Assembly: GCF_003991355.1 (NCBI RefSeq)
Contig: NZ_RCSU01000006.1
Span: 186,001-250,000 of the forward strand
DNA length: 64,000 nt
Direction: 5' to 3'
Origin: Pseudoflavitalea rhizosphaerae
Lineage (GTDB): Bacteria > Bacteroidota > Bacteroidia > Chitinophagales > Chitinophagaceae
Under the pieces are notes generated by a model, which did no database searches, had not been told where the DNA came from, and saw nothing but the letters and a program-made list of their open reading frames with translations. Each line of letters starts with the position of its first letter. Position 1 is the stretch's first letter. The position numbers and the translations under genes were made by a program. This document shows positions 17,822-27,780 of this stretch, piece after piece.

Positions 17822-20800
17822 ATGTTTAATAAGTTCATACAGCGGCCGGTGCTGTCTATCGTTATATCACTTATCATCGTGTTCCTGGGTGTACTGGCCA
17901 TTACAGGATTGCCTGTAACCCAGTTCCCGTCTATCTCTCCGCCCAAGGTAAATGTAACGGCGGATTATCCCGGTGCAAATGGCGAACTGATGATCAAATC
18001 TGTGATCATTCCATTGGAGCGGGCCATCAATGGTGTGCCGGGAATGAAATACATGACAGCTGATGCCGGTAATGATGGCGAGGCCAGCCTTCAAATCGTT
18101 TTTAACCTGGGCACAGATCCAAACGTGGCGAGCCTGAACGTGCAAAACCGTGTGGCTTCGGTTGTGAACAAGTTACCGCCGCTGGTGGTGCGTGAAGGAG
18201 TGAAGATCACACGCGAAGAGTCCAACATGCTTATGTACATCAACGTGTACAGTACAGATACCGCCACAGACCAGAAATTCCTTTTCAATTTTGCTGATAT
18301 CAACCTGCTGTCTGAACTGAAGCGTGTGGACGGCGTAGGTTATGCAGATATCCTCGGTAACCGTGAGTATGCGATGCGTATATGGCTGAAGCCCGACCGC
18401 ATGCTGGCTTACAAGATTTCTGCGGATGAAGTGATGAAATCACTCAGTGAGCAAAGCCTGGAAGCCTCGCCCGGTAAGACCGGCGAGAGCTCCGGTAAAC
18501 GTTCGCAGTCTTTTGAGTATGTATTGAAATACACCGGAAGATTCAGGAATAAGGAACAGTATGAAAATGTGATCCTGCGCTCCAGCCCGAATGGAGAGAT
18601 CCTCCGCCTGAAAGATGTGGCGGACGTAGAGTTCGGAAGCTCCATGTATGATATCTATTCCAACCTCAACGGAAAACCTTCTGCCGCCATCGTGCTGAAA
18701 CAATCTTACGGCAGTAATGCAAGCCAGGTGATTGCAGCAGCGAAGGAAAAGATGAAAGAGATCAAGGCCAGTTCATTCCCCAAAGGAATGGATTATGAGA
18801 TCAGCTATGATGTTTCCAAATTCCTGGATGCTTCTATAGACAAAGTGGTACATACACTGGTGGAGGCTTTTATCCTGGTCGGAATTGTGGTGTTCATCTT
18901 TTTGGGGGATTGGCGTTCTACGCTGATCCCCGCGATGGCCGTTCCCGTTTCTCTGGTAGGCACATTTGCCTTCATGCAGTTCTTTGGGATCACCCTCAAC
19001 CTGATCACGCTGTTTGCATTGGTGCTGGCGATTGGTGTGGTAGTGGATGATGCAATCGTTGTGATAGAGGCAGTGCATGCGAAGATGGAGGAAGAGCGTT
19101 TGTCGCCGTACCGGGCCACAAAAAAGGCCATGCATGAAATTGCGGGAGCCATCATTGCCATCACCTTCATTATGGCGGCGGTATTCATTCCTGTGGCATT
19201 CATGTCCGGACCTGTTGGATTGTTCTATCGTCAGTTCTCCATCACCATGGCTACTGCCATCATTTTGTCCGGAGTGGTGGCGCTAACGTTAACGCCTGCC
19301 CTATGCGCCATGATTTTGAAGAACAATCATGGAAAACTGAAAAAGAAATCCATCGCTGACAAATTCATCGATGGCTTCAATCATCAGTTCAATCGTACTT
19401 CAGTAAAATACCTGGGCACGCTTTCGAAGATCGTGAACAGGAGGTTGGTCACCTGGCTCATGCTGGGGGCGTTCTGTGCAGGCACCTGGTTCCTGAGTGG
19501 TAAAGTTCCTTCCGGATTTATTCCGAATGAAGACCAGGGCATGTTCTACGCTATCATTCAAACGCCACCCGGTTCATCGCTGGAAAGAACGAATGAGATC
19601 ACTGAGAGGCTGCAGAAGATTGCAGAAACGGTAGAAGGAGTACAGTCTGTGTCTGCACTTGCTGGATACGAGATCCTGACGGAAGGTACAGGCGCCAACT
19701 CGGGTACCTGTCTGATCAACCTGAAGAGTTGGTCGGAGCGTAAGCATTCCGTGCAGGAGATCATTGAGGAAATGGAAGAAAAATCAAAAGACATCGCTGG
19801 CGCCAAAATTGAATACTTCCAGCCGCCCGCTGTTCCTGGTTATGGTGCAGCCGGTGGTTTCGAGCTTCGTTTGCTGGACAAAACGGGATCTGGCGATTAC
19901 CACAAAATGGAAAAAGTGAATAATGAATTTGTGGAAGCATTGAAAAAGAGAAAAGAACTTTCTTCCGTGTTCAGCTTCTACAGCGCCAGTTTTCCGCAAT
20001 ACCTGCTTAGTGTGGACAATGATATTGCACAACAGAAGGGCGTTACCATCGAGAATGCGATGAATACGCTTTCAACACTGGTGGGCAGTAACTATGAGAT
20101 CAGCTTCATCGAATATGGTCGTCAATACAAAGTGATCGTTCAGGCTGCGCCTCAGTTCAGGGCTTTGCCGGAAGATATCCTGAGATTGTATGTAAAGAAT
20201 GATAAAGAGGAGATGGTTCCATTTTCTGCATTCATGAAAATGGAAAAAGTATACGGCTTGTCCGAGATCACGAGACATAATATGTATACCGCATCCGAGA
20301 TCAGTGGCGCTGCGGCTCAGGGTTTCAGTAGCGGTACTGCCATCAAAGTGATCAATGAAGTAGCTGACCAAACTTTGCCACGTGGCTATGGGATAGACTG
20401 GGCGGGCATTTCTAAGGATGAAGTAGCACAGGGTAACCAGGCTGTTTATATTTTTCTTATCTGTCTTGGCTTCGTTTATTTGATCCTTGCTGCGCAATAC
20501 GAAAGTTTCATTCTTCCGCTGGCAGTGATCCTTTCTTTGCCTGCCGGTATTTTCGGAGCCTTCCTTTTATTGAAGCTGACGGGGCTCGAAAACAATATCT
20601 ATGCACAGGTGGCCATGGTGATGCTGATAGGTCTGCTGGGAAAGAATGCAGTACTGATCGTAGAGTTTGCTGTGCAGCGGCATCGTGCAGGCGCTTCAGT
20701 TTTCGAGGCGGCGCTGGAAGGCTCCAAAGCCAGGTTCCGTCCAATCCTCATGACCAGCTTCGCATTCATTGCAGGTTTGATCCCGCTGGTGTTTGCCTCC

Positions 20801-20989
20801 GGTCCGGGTAAGATCGGGAACAGGACCATTGGTACGGCTGCCGCTGGTGGTATGTTGTTCGGAACTATTTTCGGCGTACTGATCATTCCCGGATTGTATT
20901 TCATATTCGGAAAGATAGCGGCGCGCCGGAAGCTGGTGAGAGATGAAGAAGAAAATCCTTTAACAGAAGAAATTGATCACAATGTTTAA
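17822..20989 (+). CDS. RND multidrug efflux pump, HAE1 (AcrB-like) family
   Basis: The 1055-residue protein has the full RND length and starts FNKFIQRPVLSIVISLIIVFLGVLAI. It contains twelve helices and two large periplasmic loops. The proton-relay Asp pair is present in helix 4 (IGVVVDDAIVVIEAV), and GFIPNEDQGMFYAIIQTPPG and GLLGKNAVLIVEFAV occur as in HAE1 pumps. It uses the proton gradient to export hydrophobic compounds; the substrate range is unknown. It lies 24 bp after the adaptor gene and its stop overlaps the outer-membrane factor gene. Confidence 0.95.
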   Translation: MFNKFIQRPVLSIVISLIIVFLGVLAITGLPVTQFPSISPPKVNVTADYPGANGELMIKSVIIPLERAINGVPGMKYMTADAGNDGEASLQIVFNLGTDPNVASLNVQNRVASVVNKLPPLVVREGVKITREESNMLMYINVYSTDTATDQKFLFNFADINLLSELKRVDGVGYADILGNREYAMRIWLKPDRMLAYKISADEVMKSLSEQSLEASPGKTGESSGKRSQSFEYVLKYTGRFRNKEQYENVILRSSPNGEILRLKDVADVEFGSSMYDIYSNLNGKPSAAIVLKQSYGSNASQVIAAAKEKMKEIKASSFPKGMDYEISYDVSKFLDASIDKVVHTLVEAFILVGIVVFIFLGDWRSTLIPAMAVPVSLVGTFAFMQFFGITLNLITLFALVLAIGVVVDDAIVVIEAVHAKMEEERLSPYRATKKAMHEIAGAIIAITFIMAAVFIPVAFMSGPVGLFYRQFSITMATAIILSGVVALTLTPALCAMILKNNHGKLKKKSIADKFIDGFNHQFNRTSVKYLGTLSKIVNRRLVTWLMLGAFCAGTWFLSGKVPSGFIPNEDQGMFYAIIQTPPGSSLERTNEITERLQKIAETVEGVQSVSALAGYEILTEGTGANSGTCLINLKSWSERKHSVQEIIEEMEEKSKDIAGAKIEYFQPPAVPGYGAAGGFELRLLDKTGSGDYHKMEKVNNEFVEALKKRKELSSVFSFYSASFPQYLLSVDNDIAQQKGVTIENAMNTLSTLVGSNYEISFIEYGRQYKVIVQAAPQFRALPEDILRLYVKNDKEEMVPFSAFMKMEKVYGLSEITRHNMYTASEISGAAAQGFSSGTAIKVINEVADQTLPRGYGIDWAGISKDEVAQGNQAVYIFLICLGFVYLILAAQYESFILPLAVILSLPAGIFGAFLLLKLTGLENNIYAQVAMVMLIGLLGKNAVLIVEFAVQRHRAGASVFEAALEGSKARFRPILMTSFAFIAGLIPLVFASGPGKIGNRTIGTAAAGGMLFGTIFGVLIIPGLYFIFGKIAARRKLVRDEEENPLTEEIDHNV

Positions 20990-22415
20990 AATCAGGATAC
21001 ATCACTGTATTACGGCAGTAAGCTTTTGTCTGGCAATTGCCGGATGTAAAGCGCCTGCCATGATATCACGCGATGAAAACAAGACAGTTCCTGTTGCGTA
21101 TAATGATCACAGTGATACAACCAATACAGCCGCAGTTCCCTGGAGAAGTTTTTTCAGGGATCCGGCATTGGTGAACCTGATCGATACAGCACTGAAGAAC
21201 AACCAGGAACTGATGATCACGCTGCAGGAGATCGAGATAGCGAGGAATGATATCCGTGTTCGGCAGGGTGCATTAGTGCCGATGGTGGGAGCAAAGGCAG
21301 GCGCCGGCGTGGAAAAGGTAGGAAGATATACGAGCCAGGGTGCAGGCGATGCAAGTACAGAAATAGAACCAGGGAAAGAAATGCCGGACCCGCTGGGTGA
21401 TTTCAATATTGGCGTTTTCGCGAACTGGGAAGTAGACATCTGGAAAAAGCTACGCAGTTCAAAGCAGGCCGCCATAGACAGGTTCCTGTCTACTGTAGAA
21501 GGAAAGAATTTTGTGCTCACCAATCTCATTGCAGAAGTAGCGAACTCTTATTACGAACTGGTGGCGTTGGACAATCAGCTAACGATCGTAAAGCAGAATA
21601 TCGAATTGCAGCAAAATGCGCTGGGAGTAGTGAAGATCCAGAAGGAAGCATCGAGGGCTACGGAATTGGCGGTGCAAAAATTTGAGGCGGAAGTGTTGAA
21701 GTCGCAGAGCATGGAATTCGAGATCCTTCAAAAGATCAGGGAAACAGAGAACAGGATCAATTTCCTGCTGGGGCGCTATCCGCAACCTATCACGAGAGAT
21801 CAAAGCAATTATGCAGATCTGCTTCCTGCAACAGTGGGTACAGGAATTCCTTCGCAGTTGCTGGCCAACCGTCCGGATATCAAGCAGGCAGAACTGGACC
21901 TGGCTGCGGCCAAACTGGATGTGAAAGTAGCAAGAGCAGAATTCTATCCTACGCTGGAAATATCTGCAGGACTGGGTTTGCAGGCATTCAAACCTTCCTA
22001 CCTGGTGAAGATGCCGGAATCGATCCTGTATTCACTGGCGGGTGATCTGGCCGCACCACTGATCAACCGTAATGCGATCAAGGCTGAATACAATACCGCC
22101 AATGCAAAACAATTGCAGGCAGTTTACAATTATGAAAGAACAATTCTGAATGCTTACCTGGAAGTGAGCAATCAATTGTCAAATATCAGCAACCTTGAAA
22201 AAAGTTATAGCCTGAAGTCGAAGCAGGTGAGTGCACTCACGAGGTCCATCGATATTGCGAATGATCTTTTCCGAAATGCAAGGGCTGATTACCTGGAAGT
22301 ATTGATGACGCAGCGGGATGTTTTGGAAGCAAAGCTTGAATTGATCGAAACAAAGAAGCAACAACTGAATGCCGCAGTGAATGTGTATCGTGACCTGGGC
22401 GGTGGTTGGAGATAG
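20982..22415 (+). CDS. Efflux outer-membrane factor, TolC/NodT family lipoprotein
   Basis: The ATG at 20982 overlaps the pump gene's end by 8 bp and is preferred to a TTG three codons earlier. The 477-residue product has a lipoprotein signal (lipobox AIAGC) and two outer-membrane-efflux repeats. Typical NodT signatures are WRSFFRDPALVNLIDTALKNNQEL, ANWEVDIWKKL, and LLANRPDIKQAELDLAAAKLDVKVARAEFYP. It forms the outer-membrane channel of the preceding adaptor and pump. Confidence 0.94.
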   Translation: MFKIRIHHCITAVSFCLAIAGCKAPAMISRDENKTVPVAYNDHSDTTNTAAVPWRSFFRDPALVNLIDTALKNNQELMITLQEIEIARNDIRVRQGALVPMVGAKAGAGVEKVGRYTSQGAGDASTEIEPGKEMPDPLGDFNIGVFANWEVDIWKKLRSSKQAAIDRFLSTVEGKNFVLTNLIAEVANSYYELVALDNQLTIVKQNIELQQNALGVVKIQKEASRATELAVQKFEAEVLKSQSMEFEILQKIRETENRINFLLGRYPQPITRDQSNYADLLPATVGTGIPSQLLANRPDIKQAELDLAAAKLDVKVARAEFYPTLEISAGLGLQAFKPSYLVKMPESILYSLAGDLAAPLINRNAIKAEYNTANAKQLQAVYNYERTILNAYLEVSNQLSNISNLEKSYSLKSKQVSALTRSIDIANDLFRNARADYLEVLMTQRDVLEAKLELIETKKQQLNAAVNVYRDLGGGWR

Positions 22416-22434
22416 AGTATACGTTTTAGTTGAA

Positions 22435-22463
22435 GGCCGGCTCCCTGGAGCCGGCTTTGTTGT
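22435..22463 (+). terminator. Terminator of the RND efflux operon
   Basis: GGCCGGCTCC, a CTG loop and GGAGCCGGC form a strong hairpin followed by TTTGTTGT, 20 bp after the outer-membrane factor stop. Confidence 0.65.
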
Positions 22464-22494
22464 AACTGCTGCCCACCCTGCTTCAGCCGGATGC

Positions 22495-22526
22495 ATTGCT
22501 TAAAAGTGGGAAATTTGGTATTTTCG
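22495..22526 (+). promoter_or_regulatory. Bacteroidota-type promoter for the lipoprotein gene
   Basis: ATTG at 22495-22498, a 20-bp spacer and TATTTTCG at 22519-22526 match the phylum consensus apart from one base in each element. It is positioned 24 bp before the ATG at 22551. Confidence 0.45.
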
Positions 22527-22550
22527 ATAAACCCCAATACATCGATTGTT

Positions 22551-23231
22551 ATGAAAAGAACTTTATTGTATAGCCTGATCCTGTCGATCTTTGTTACCGG
22601 TTGTCAGAAAGATATTGATGGCGAATTGCCGGGTGATGATGATAACAATCCTCGCGCAGCAGATACCTACCTGCCTCTTACAAAAGGCACTACCTGGAAA
22701 TATAAAGAAACCGGTTTTGCAGATGCTGAATATACCATGACTGTCACTGACCGGAAACAAACGGTAAATAATATAAACTTCACCGTGGTGACCAGCGATT
22801 TCCAGGGAACAGTTGTGGAAGGGCTTATGGCGCAAAAAGGCGCCAACTATTATATAAAGCAATCTGGCAATTCACCCAATACCGGTGCGTCTTTCGATTT
22901 TACTATGTTGTTCCTGAACGACAAAGAAGCGGCTGGTTATACCTGGGATTTCAATGGTGGACAGGGGGGCGGTTTTACTGCCAAGATTCCCGGTAAGATC
23001 ATCGAACGCGATCTCTCAATGACCGTGGCCGGAAAAAATTATACCAATGTGATCCATACTCAGCTGACCCTGGCGTATGAAATGCCCGTTGTTGGCACCA
23101 CAGATTTTATGATCTATGATTATTATGTTGCAAAAGGTGTTGGCATCATTAAGATCGATAGCGAAACACCTCCCGGAATTCCGGTTTCTGTAACTTCAGT
23201 AGTAGAGTTGCAGGATTATAGTATTAAATAG
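22551..23231 (+). CDS. Lipoprotein of unknown function
   Basis: The ATG at 22551 gives 226 residues with a lipoprotein signal (MKRTLLYSLILSIFVTGC) and an acidic linker. The beta-rich domain begins TYLPLTKGTTWKYKETGFADAEYTMTVTDRK; such WKY openings are seen in Bacteroidota surface lipoproteins. A promoter match precedes this start, arguing against the earlier frame start at 22491. Function is not recognisable. Confidence 0.72.
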   Translation: MKRTLLYSLILSIFVTGCQKDIDGELPGDDDNNPRAADTYLPLTKGTTWKYKETGFADAEYTMTVTDRKQTVNNINFTVVTSDFQGTVVEGLMAQKGANYYIKQSGNSPNTGASFDFTMLFLNDKEAAGYTWDFNGGQGGGFTAKIPGKIIERDLSMTVAGKNYTNVIHTQLTLAYEMPVVGTTDFMIYDYYVAKGVGIIKIDSETPPGIPVSVTSVVELQDYSIK

Positions 23232-23338
23232 AGTTACCTCAGCAGGTATAATTGCGTCAATTATCTTTTTTCATTTATTCTGGCGAACCAATTGCAACAG
23301 CAGGTGTATTTATCAAGTTGTAACCTTAACCTGATATT

Positions 23339-24559
23339 ATGACCAAATCGGTTCCGGGCCTTGCCCATTCTGCTATGAGAAGTCGCCGGATCGAATCTAT
23401 CGATCTGCTTAGGGGCTTCATCATCGTGTTCATGTGTCTCGATCATGTGCGCGATTATTTTCACGCATACTCCTACATTCACGATCCTACTGACTTACAG
23501 CATACCAGCGTGCCTATCTTTCTGACCAGGTGGATCACACATTATTGTGCGCCTGTTTTTACTTTGCTGGCCGGTGTTGCTGCCTGTTTATATGGAATGA
23601 AACATGATCGCAGGAGTCTATCCATTTTTCTATTTTCCCGCGGGCTTTGGCTGGTGCTGCTGGAGCTGGTGTATGTAACATTGGCCTGGACATTCAATCC
23701 GCATTACCCGGTATTCATCCTGCAGGTGATCTGGGCGCTGGGATTCAGTATGATGGCCCTGGCATTGCTGATCCATCTGCCTCGTACTGTTTTATTGTTT
23801 CTCGGTTTGTTCATCGTATTCGGGCATAATGCGCTGGATGGGATCCACAGCACGGAACATACGGCTTCCGATCTTTTCTGGTCTTTGCTGCACGAACCCA
23901 ATTTTACAGGTTACCGGTTGGGACCATTCAACCTGGTAATCGGATATCCTGTATTACCTTATATTGGTATCATCTCTCTTGGATATTGTCTCGGGACATT
24001 GTATGGTGCGGCAGTTGATGCGGGCTATCGCAAAAGGATACTACGGAATCTTGGTATTGGAGCCATTCTCTTATTCATTGTACTTCGCCTCATCGATCAA
24101 TATGGCGATCCTGCACATTGGGCAGTACAAAAGGATTTTCTTTTTACCATTTTCTCATTTGTGAATGTATCGAAGTATCCACCTTCTCTTTTATTCATAT
24201 TAATGACACTCGGACCGGCATTGCTGTTCCTGGCGTATGCAGAGAAGCCGTTGAGCTGGCTTACTTCAAAAGTGATTGTATTCGGAAAGGTGCCAATGTT
24301 CTTTTATCTCCTGCATATCCCATTGATCCATGGCTTTGGTGTGCTGGCAGCGATGCTATCCGGAAGGCCGGCATCGGATATGGTGAATTTCACTACCTGG
24401 GTTACGGCTAATGCTCAGTTGGTGGGCTATGGATTTGGGCTGCCTGTGGTATACCTGATTTGGTTGGTGACCCTGGCCATATTGTATCCGCTTTGCCTGA
24501 GATTCAGTAAATATAAACAGATGAACCAGGGAAGTAAGAAATGGTTGAGTTATTTCTAA
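23339..24559 (+). CDS. DUF1624 / heparan-alpha-glucosaminide acetyltransferase-like membrane protein
   Basis: The 406-residue protein has about ten transmembrane helices. It carries the DUF1624 signature near the N-terminus (RIESIDLLRGFIIVFMCLDHVRDYF), with an Asp-His pair equivalent to that region in HGSNAT-type acyltransferases. FGKVPMFFYLLHIPLIHG lies near the C-terminus. Family members transfer acyl groups to cell-surface sugars or are of unknown role. Its stop (24557-24559) overlaps the stop of the converging decayed gene. Confidence 0.85.
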   Translation: MTKSVPGLAHSAMRSRRIESIDLLRGFIIVFMCLDHVRDYFHAYSYIHDPTDLQHTSVPIFLTRWITHYCAPVFTLLAGVAACLYGMKHDRRSLSIFLFSRGLWLVLLELVYVTLAWTFNPHYPVFILQVIWALGFSMMALALLIHLPRTVLLFLGLFIVFGHNALDGIHSTEHTASDLFWSLLHEPNFTGYRLGPFNLVIGYPVLPYIGIISLGYCLGTLYGAAVDAGYRKRILRNLGIGAILLFIVLRLIDQYGDPAHWAVQKDFLFTIFSFVNVSKYPPSLLFILMTLGPALLFLAYAEKPLSWLTSKVIVFGKVPMFFYLLHIPLIHGFGVLAAMLSGRPASDMVNFTTWVTANAQLVGYGFGLPVVYLIWLVTLAILYPLCLRFSKYKQMNQGSKKWLSYF

Positions 24560-25145
24560 GGTTTCGTGATGCGTTCGAATTTCAGGACCTGGTTGTTGAG
24601 GATATCGCTTACAAAAATGTTTTGTTCTTTGTCGATGACAATGTCGTGAAACCAGCAAGTCTGCTCCTGGATCCCGCTGCTTCTTCCGAATCTGTTGACT
24701 GCGATGCCGATGGTGTCTGACACATCGATGTCTGACCCGCGATGTTTTTCACCCAGATATTATTTTCATTATCGGTGGTAAGTCCATGCGGCATCACGAA
24801 GATTTCGCCTCCCCGGCTGGAAAGAAGTTCACCTGTTTTGTTGTGGATGATCAAAATGGTATTGTCTTTGATGATGTCTTTGGAGATGGACCCGAGGAGT
24901 GGCCATTCTTTGCCGGCCCTGTGGAAAACCACGATGTTCTGATTGGTGTCTATGCCGAGCCCTGTGGGATTGCCAGGTATAATTGTGGCGGGCAATGCAG
25001 GCCATTGGGCCTGTTTGAAGCCAGGGTCCGTCCTTACAGCATCATTGTTTATTACTTCCTGTAGAAGAAAGGACGCACCCATCACCATGGTAAGAGGTAC
25101 GAACAGGTAGAAAATTATTTTAAGCCAGCGCATTCCGTTTATCAT
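24556..25145 (-). pseudogene. NHL-repeat (peptidyl-hydroxyglycine amidating lyase-like) protein with internal deletion and frameshift
   Basis: The N-terminal part (MRWLKIIFYLFVPLTMV signal/anchor, then NIVVFHRAGKEWP and FVMPHGLTTDNENNIWV) is read in one frame from 25145 (or the ATG at 25133). After the NNIWV position, near 24755, homology moves to another minus-strand frame. That frame reads SDIDVSDTIGIAVNRFG, then HDIVIDKEQNIFVSD and ILNNQVLKFERITKP, and stops at 24556-24558. Family members normally have about 350 residues in several blades; here only about 195 codons remain. A loss of 100 or more codons that was not a multiple of three best explains this. The original frame ends at 24609 with meaningless sequence. 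Confidence 0.75.
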
Positions 25146-25205
25146 TTAGTCGTATTCCGGGTATAAAATAATAGCTATTTTCAATAAAACTAAATCATAC
25201 AAAAC

Positions 25206-25703
25206 ATGTACAAAATAATTCTGACAGCAGCAATTATTGCAGGCAGCAGCACAGTGGCTTTTTCCCAGGACGCACCCAAGAGCCCAAGGATCACCGCAGA
25301 AGGTAACGATGTCAAAATAAGTTATGGCCAGCCTTCCAAAAGAGGGCGGGAGATCTTCGGCAAATTGGTCCCTTACGGAAAAGTGTGGCGCACTGGTGCG
25401 AACGAAGCTACTGAGATCACATTCACGAAGGATGGATCGTTTGGAGGAAAGCCTGTGAAAGCTGGTACTTATTCATTGTTCACTATTCCGGGAGAAGAGG
25501 AATGGACATTCATTCTGAACAGTGAACTGAAGCAATGGGGTTCTTATAAATATGAACAGATAAAAGGAAAAGATGTGTTGTCAGTAAAAGTGAAATCATC
25601 TAAGATCGGCGGCGATCCCGTTGAAAAGCTGACCATTACCCTGCCGGAAGGAAAGCTATTGCTGGAGTGGGACCAGACTAAAGTGGAAGTGCCAGTGAAG
25701 TAA
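25206..25703 (+). CDS. DUF2911 family secreted protein
   Basis: The 165-residue protein has a signal peptide ending AFSQ and is entirely DUF2911. Recognisable segments are VKISYGQPSKRGREIFGKLVPYGKVWRTGANEATEITFTKD, GTYSLFTIPGEEEWTFILN and QWGSYKYE. The family is common in Bacteroidota, exported, and of unknown function. A bidirectional terminator follows. Confidence 0.92.
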   Translation: MYKIILTAAIIAGSSTVAFSQDAPKSPRITAEGNDVKISYGQPSKRGREIFGKLVPYGKVWRTGANEATEITFTKDGSFGGKPVKAGTYSLFTIPGEEEWTFILNSELKQWGSYKYEQIKGKDVLSVKVKSSKIGGDPVEKLTITLPEGKLLLEWDQTKVEVPVK

Positions 25704-25725
25704 ACTAATATACAAAGGAAATAAG

Positions 25726-25757
25726 AAAGCCGGATCTTGCAAGGTCCGGCTTTTTGT
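25726..25757. terminator. Bidirectional terminator between converging genes
   Basis: AAAGCCGGA (25726-25734) and TCCGGCTTT (25745-25753) form a long stem with a T-rich 3' side on the plus strand and an A-rich 5' side. It serves DUF2911 (plus) and possibly the SDR gene (minus). Confidence 0.75.
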
Positions 25758-25762
25758 TTTGT

Positions 25763-26605
25763 TTAGTAATTGATAGAAGTGGCCAGTGTTTTCACTTTTT
25801 CCATTTCATCTTTTACATTTTTCAATTTCGACTCCACCATTCCGTATGCGTCTGCGCCGAGATACAGATGCAGTGGCGGTTGTTCTTGTTCAGCCACTTC
25901 GATGATCACTTTGGCGGCTTTATCCGGATCTCCGGGCTGGGCTCCGTTGATATTATGCTGGTGAAGGTTTTGAGCCTCCCTTACGGAGCTGTATTCCTGA
26001 ATTTCATTTTTCGGCACAACCAGGGAGCCTGCGCCCAGGAAATTGGTGCGGAGGTATCCGGGAGAAACTACAGTTACCTGGATACCGAACTCTTTCAGTT
26101 CAGCGCTCAGTGATTCTGAAAATCCATGCATGGCGAATTTGGTGGCGCAGTAGATGCCAAATCCGGGGAAAGTGCCTACTAAACCACCTACGGAAGCCAC
26201 ATTCATTATATGGCCGGATCCCTGTTTGCGCATGTATGGTAATGTTGCACGGAGTACATTCAGCGTTCCGAAAACATTCACGTCGAAGTTCAACCTTGTT
26301 TCCTCATCGCTCAATTCTTCAATGGCGCCCACCAGGCCAAAGCCTGCATTGTTCACAATTACATCGATCCTGCCAAATTGATCGATGGTTTTTTGAATAC
26401 CCTGCGCAACGCTTGTATTTTCCACCAGGTCCATCTGTAGCGGAAGGAATGATTGACTGTTGTTGCCGACAGCTTTGCTGAGCTCTGAAATGTTCCTGGA
26501 AGTGGCTGCAACATTGTAACCTTTGATCAATAATTCTTTCACCAGTGATAATCCCAGTCCTTTGGACGCTCCTGTAACAAACCAGACTTTATTTTTCATG
26601 TTCAT
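25763..26605 (-). CDS. Short-chain dehydrogenase/reductase
   Basis: The 280-residue protein has the NAD(P)-binding TGASKGLG motif (residues 11-18), NNAGFG, a catalytic Ser in ASVGG and YCATK with the catalytic Tyr and Lys. This is the classical SDR set. The C-terminal extension resembles Bacteroidota SDRs annotated only as oxidoreductases; the substrate is unknown. The AraC regulator upstream (26727-27650, same strand) may control it. Confidence 0.93.
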   Translation of the reverse strand: MNMKNKVWFVTGASKGLGLSLVKELLIKGYNVAATSRNISELSKAVGNNSQSFLPLQMDLVENTSVAQGIQKTIDQFGRIDVIVNNAGFGLVGAIEELSDEETRLNFDVNVFGTLNVLRATLPYMRKQGSGHIMNVASVGGLVGTFPGFGIYCATKFAMHGFSESLSAELKEFGIQVTVVSPGYLRTNFLGAGSLVVPKNEIQEYSSVREAQNLHQHNINGAQPGDPDKAAKVIIEVAEQEQPPLHLYLGADAYGMVESKLKNVKDEMEKVKTLATSINY

Positions 26606-26726
26606 TTTTTTAAAATTTTAGTTTTATTATTTCATGAAACTGAACACAAAATTAGGCCGGGTACCGGCCATGAACATTGCCGATAACAAACTGATCATTG
26701 TATAATTCAAACAATCCGGTTGTAGC

Positions 26727-27650
26727 TCAACCGGCCTGGGTGACAGGAGAGGGGGCTTTCCTGAAAGTGGAGGGAGTAAGGCTGGTTTGTTTTCTGAAGA
26801 AGTGATTGAAATGCGCGGGACTTTCAAAGCCAAGGCTATAGCCTATTTCAGAAATATTCCAGTTGGTTTGCACCAGTAGTGCCCTGGCTTCCGTAGTCAG
26901 CCTTTCTGCAATAAGATCTGTTGTGGTTTTGCCGGTTACGGTGCGGATGGCCCTGTTCAGGTGGTTCACATGTACATTGAGCTGATCGGCAAAATCTCTT
27001 GCAGACTTCAGTTGAAATCGTTGTGAGGAGGATTCGATAGGAAATTGTCTTTCCAGTAATTCTGTAAAAACGGAAGTGATCCTTGCGTTGGCATCTGTAT
27101 GCTGGTACAATGTTTCTGTGGGTTGGATCTTCATGGCGTAATGCATCATCTCCATTGTGTAATTCCTGATGAGATCATATTTGTAAACATAGTCTGAGCC
27201 GATCTCCTGCAGCATTTTGCTGAAAATGGCAGATACCTGTTTGTCCTGCGATTTATTCAGCTTGTAAGCGGGGTTATTACCTGGCAGGAACATGGGAAAT
27301 TGTTTCATCCCGTTGCGCAGATGTTGGGTGAAGAAGCCTTCCCTGAAAATGCAGAAAAAGCCGGTAGGGTCATCCGACAATAGTTCAAAAGTATAGGGGA
27401 CGGTTGGGTTGAAAAAGAGAAGTGTTGGGCCAGACACTTTCAAGGATTTGTCTGCATAGTGATATAACCAGTTGCCACGTACCAGGGAGATCTTATAGAA
27501 ATCCTTGCGACTGTATTGTACATGTTTTCCTTCTCCAATGCAGTCTTCCAGCCTGAAAACATTGAAATGTCCGATCTCTCTCTGGAGATTACCGGGCATC
27601 CAGTTGAATTTTTCCTGGTAGAAACTTTCGAGTGATTGTGCTTTTGCCAT
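26727..27650 (-). CDS. AraC-family transcriptional regulator
   Basis: The first ATG-initiated start consistent with the family is at 27650 (MAKAQSLESFYQEKF), giving 307 residues; the frame extends upstream to 27692 without similarity. An N-terminal cupin-like sensing region is followed by the HTH domain: SARDFADQLNVHVNHLNRAIRTVTGK and IGYSLGFESPAHFNHFFRKQTSLTPSTFR. The nearest plausible target is the SDR gene, 121 bp downstream. Confidence 0.9.
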   Translation of the reverse strand: MAKAQSLESFYQEKFNWMPGNLQREIGHFNVFRLEDCIGEGKHVQYSRKDFYKISLVRGNWLYHYADKSLKVSGPTLLFFNPTVPYTFELLSDDPTGFFCIFREGFFTQHLRNGMKQFPMFLPGNNPAYKLNKSQDKQVSAIFSKMLQEIGSDYVYKYDLIRNYTMEMMHYAMKIQPTETLYQHTDANARITSVFTELLERQFPIESSSQRFQLKSARDFADQLNVHVNHLNRAIRTVTGKTTTDLIAERLTTEARALLVQTNWNISEIGYSLGFESPAHFNHFFRKQTSLTPSTFRKAPSPVTQAG

Positions 27651-27780
27651 GGGAATTGCTTGAATTGCAAAAATCAAACATTTTTCTGACAAGGAGATAT
27701 TAAATGATCCCGGAATGGAAAACAGCAGGGTAATGTCACCTGCTGCATTCCTTTTTTTCAGAATTTGTTTCTAAACTACC

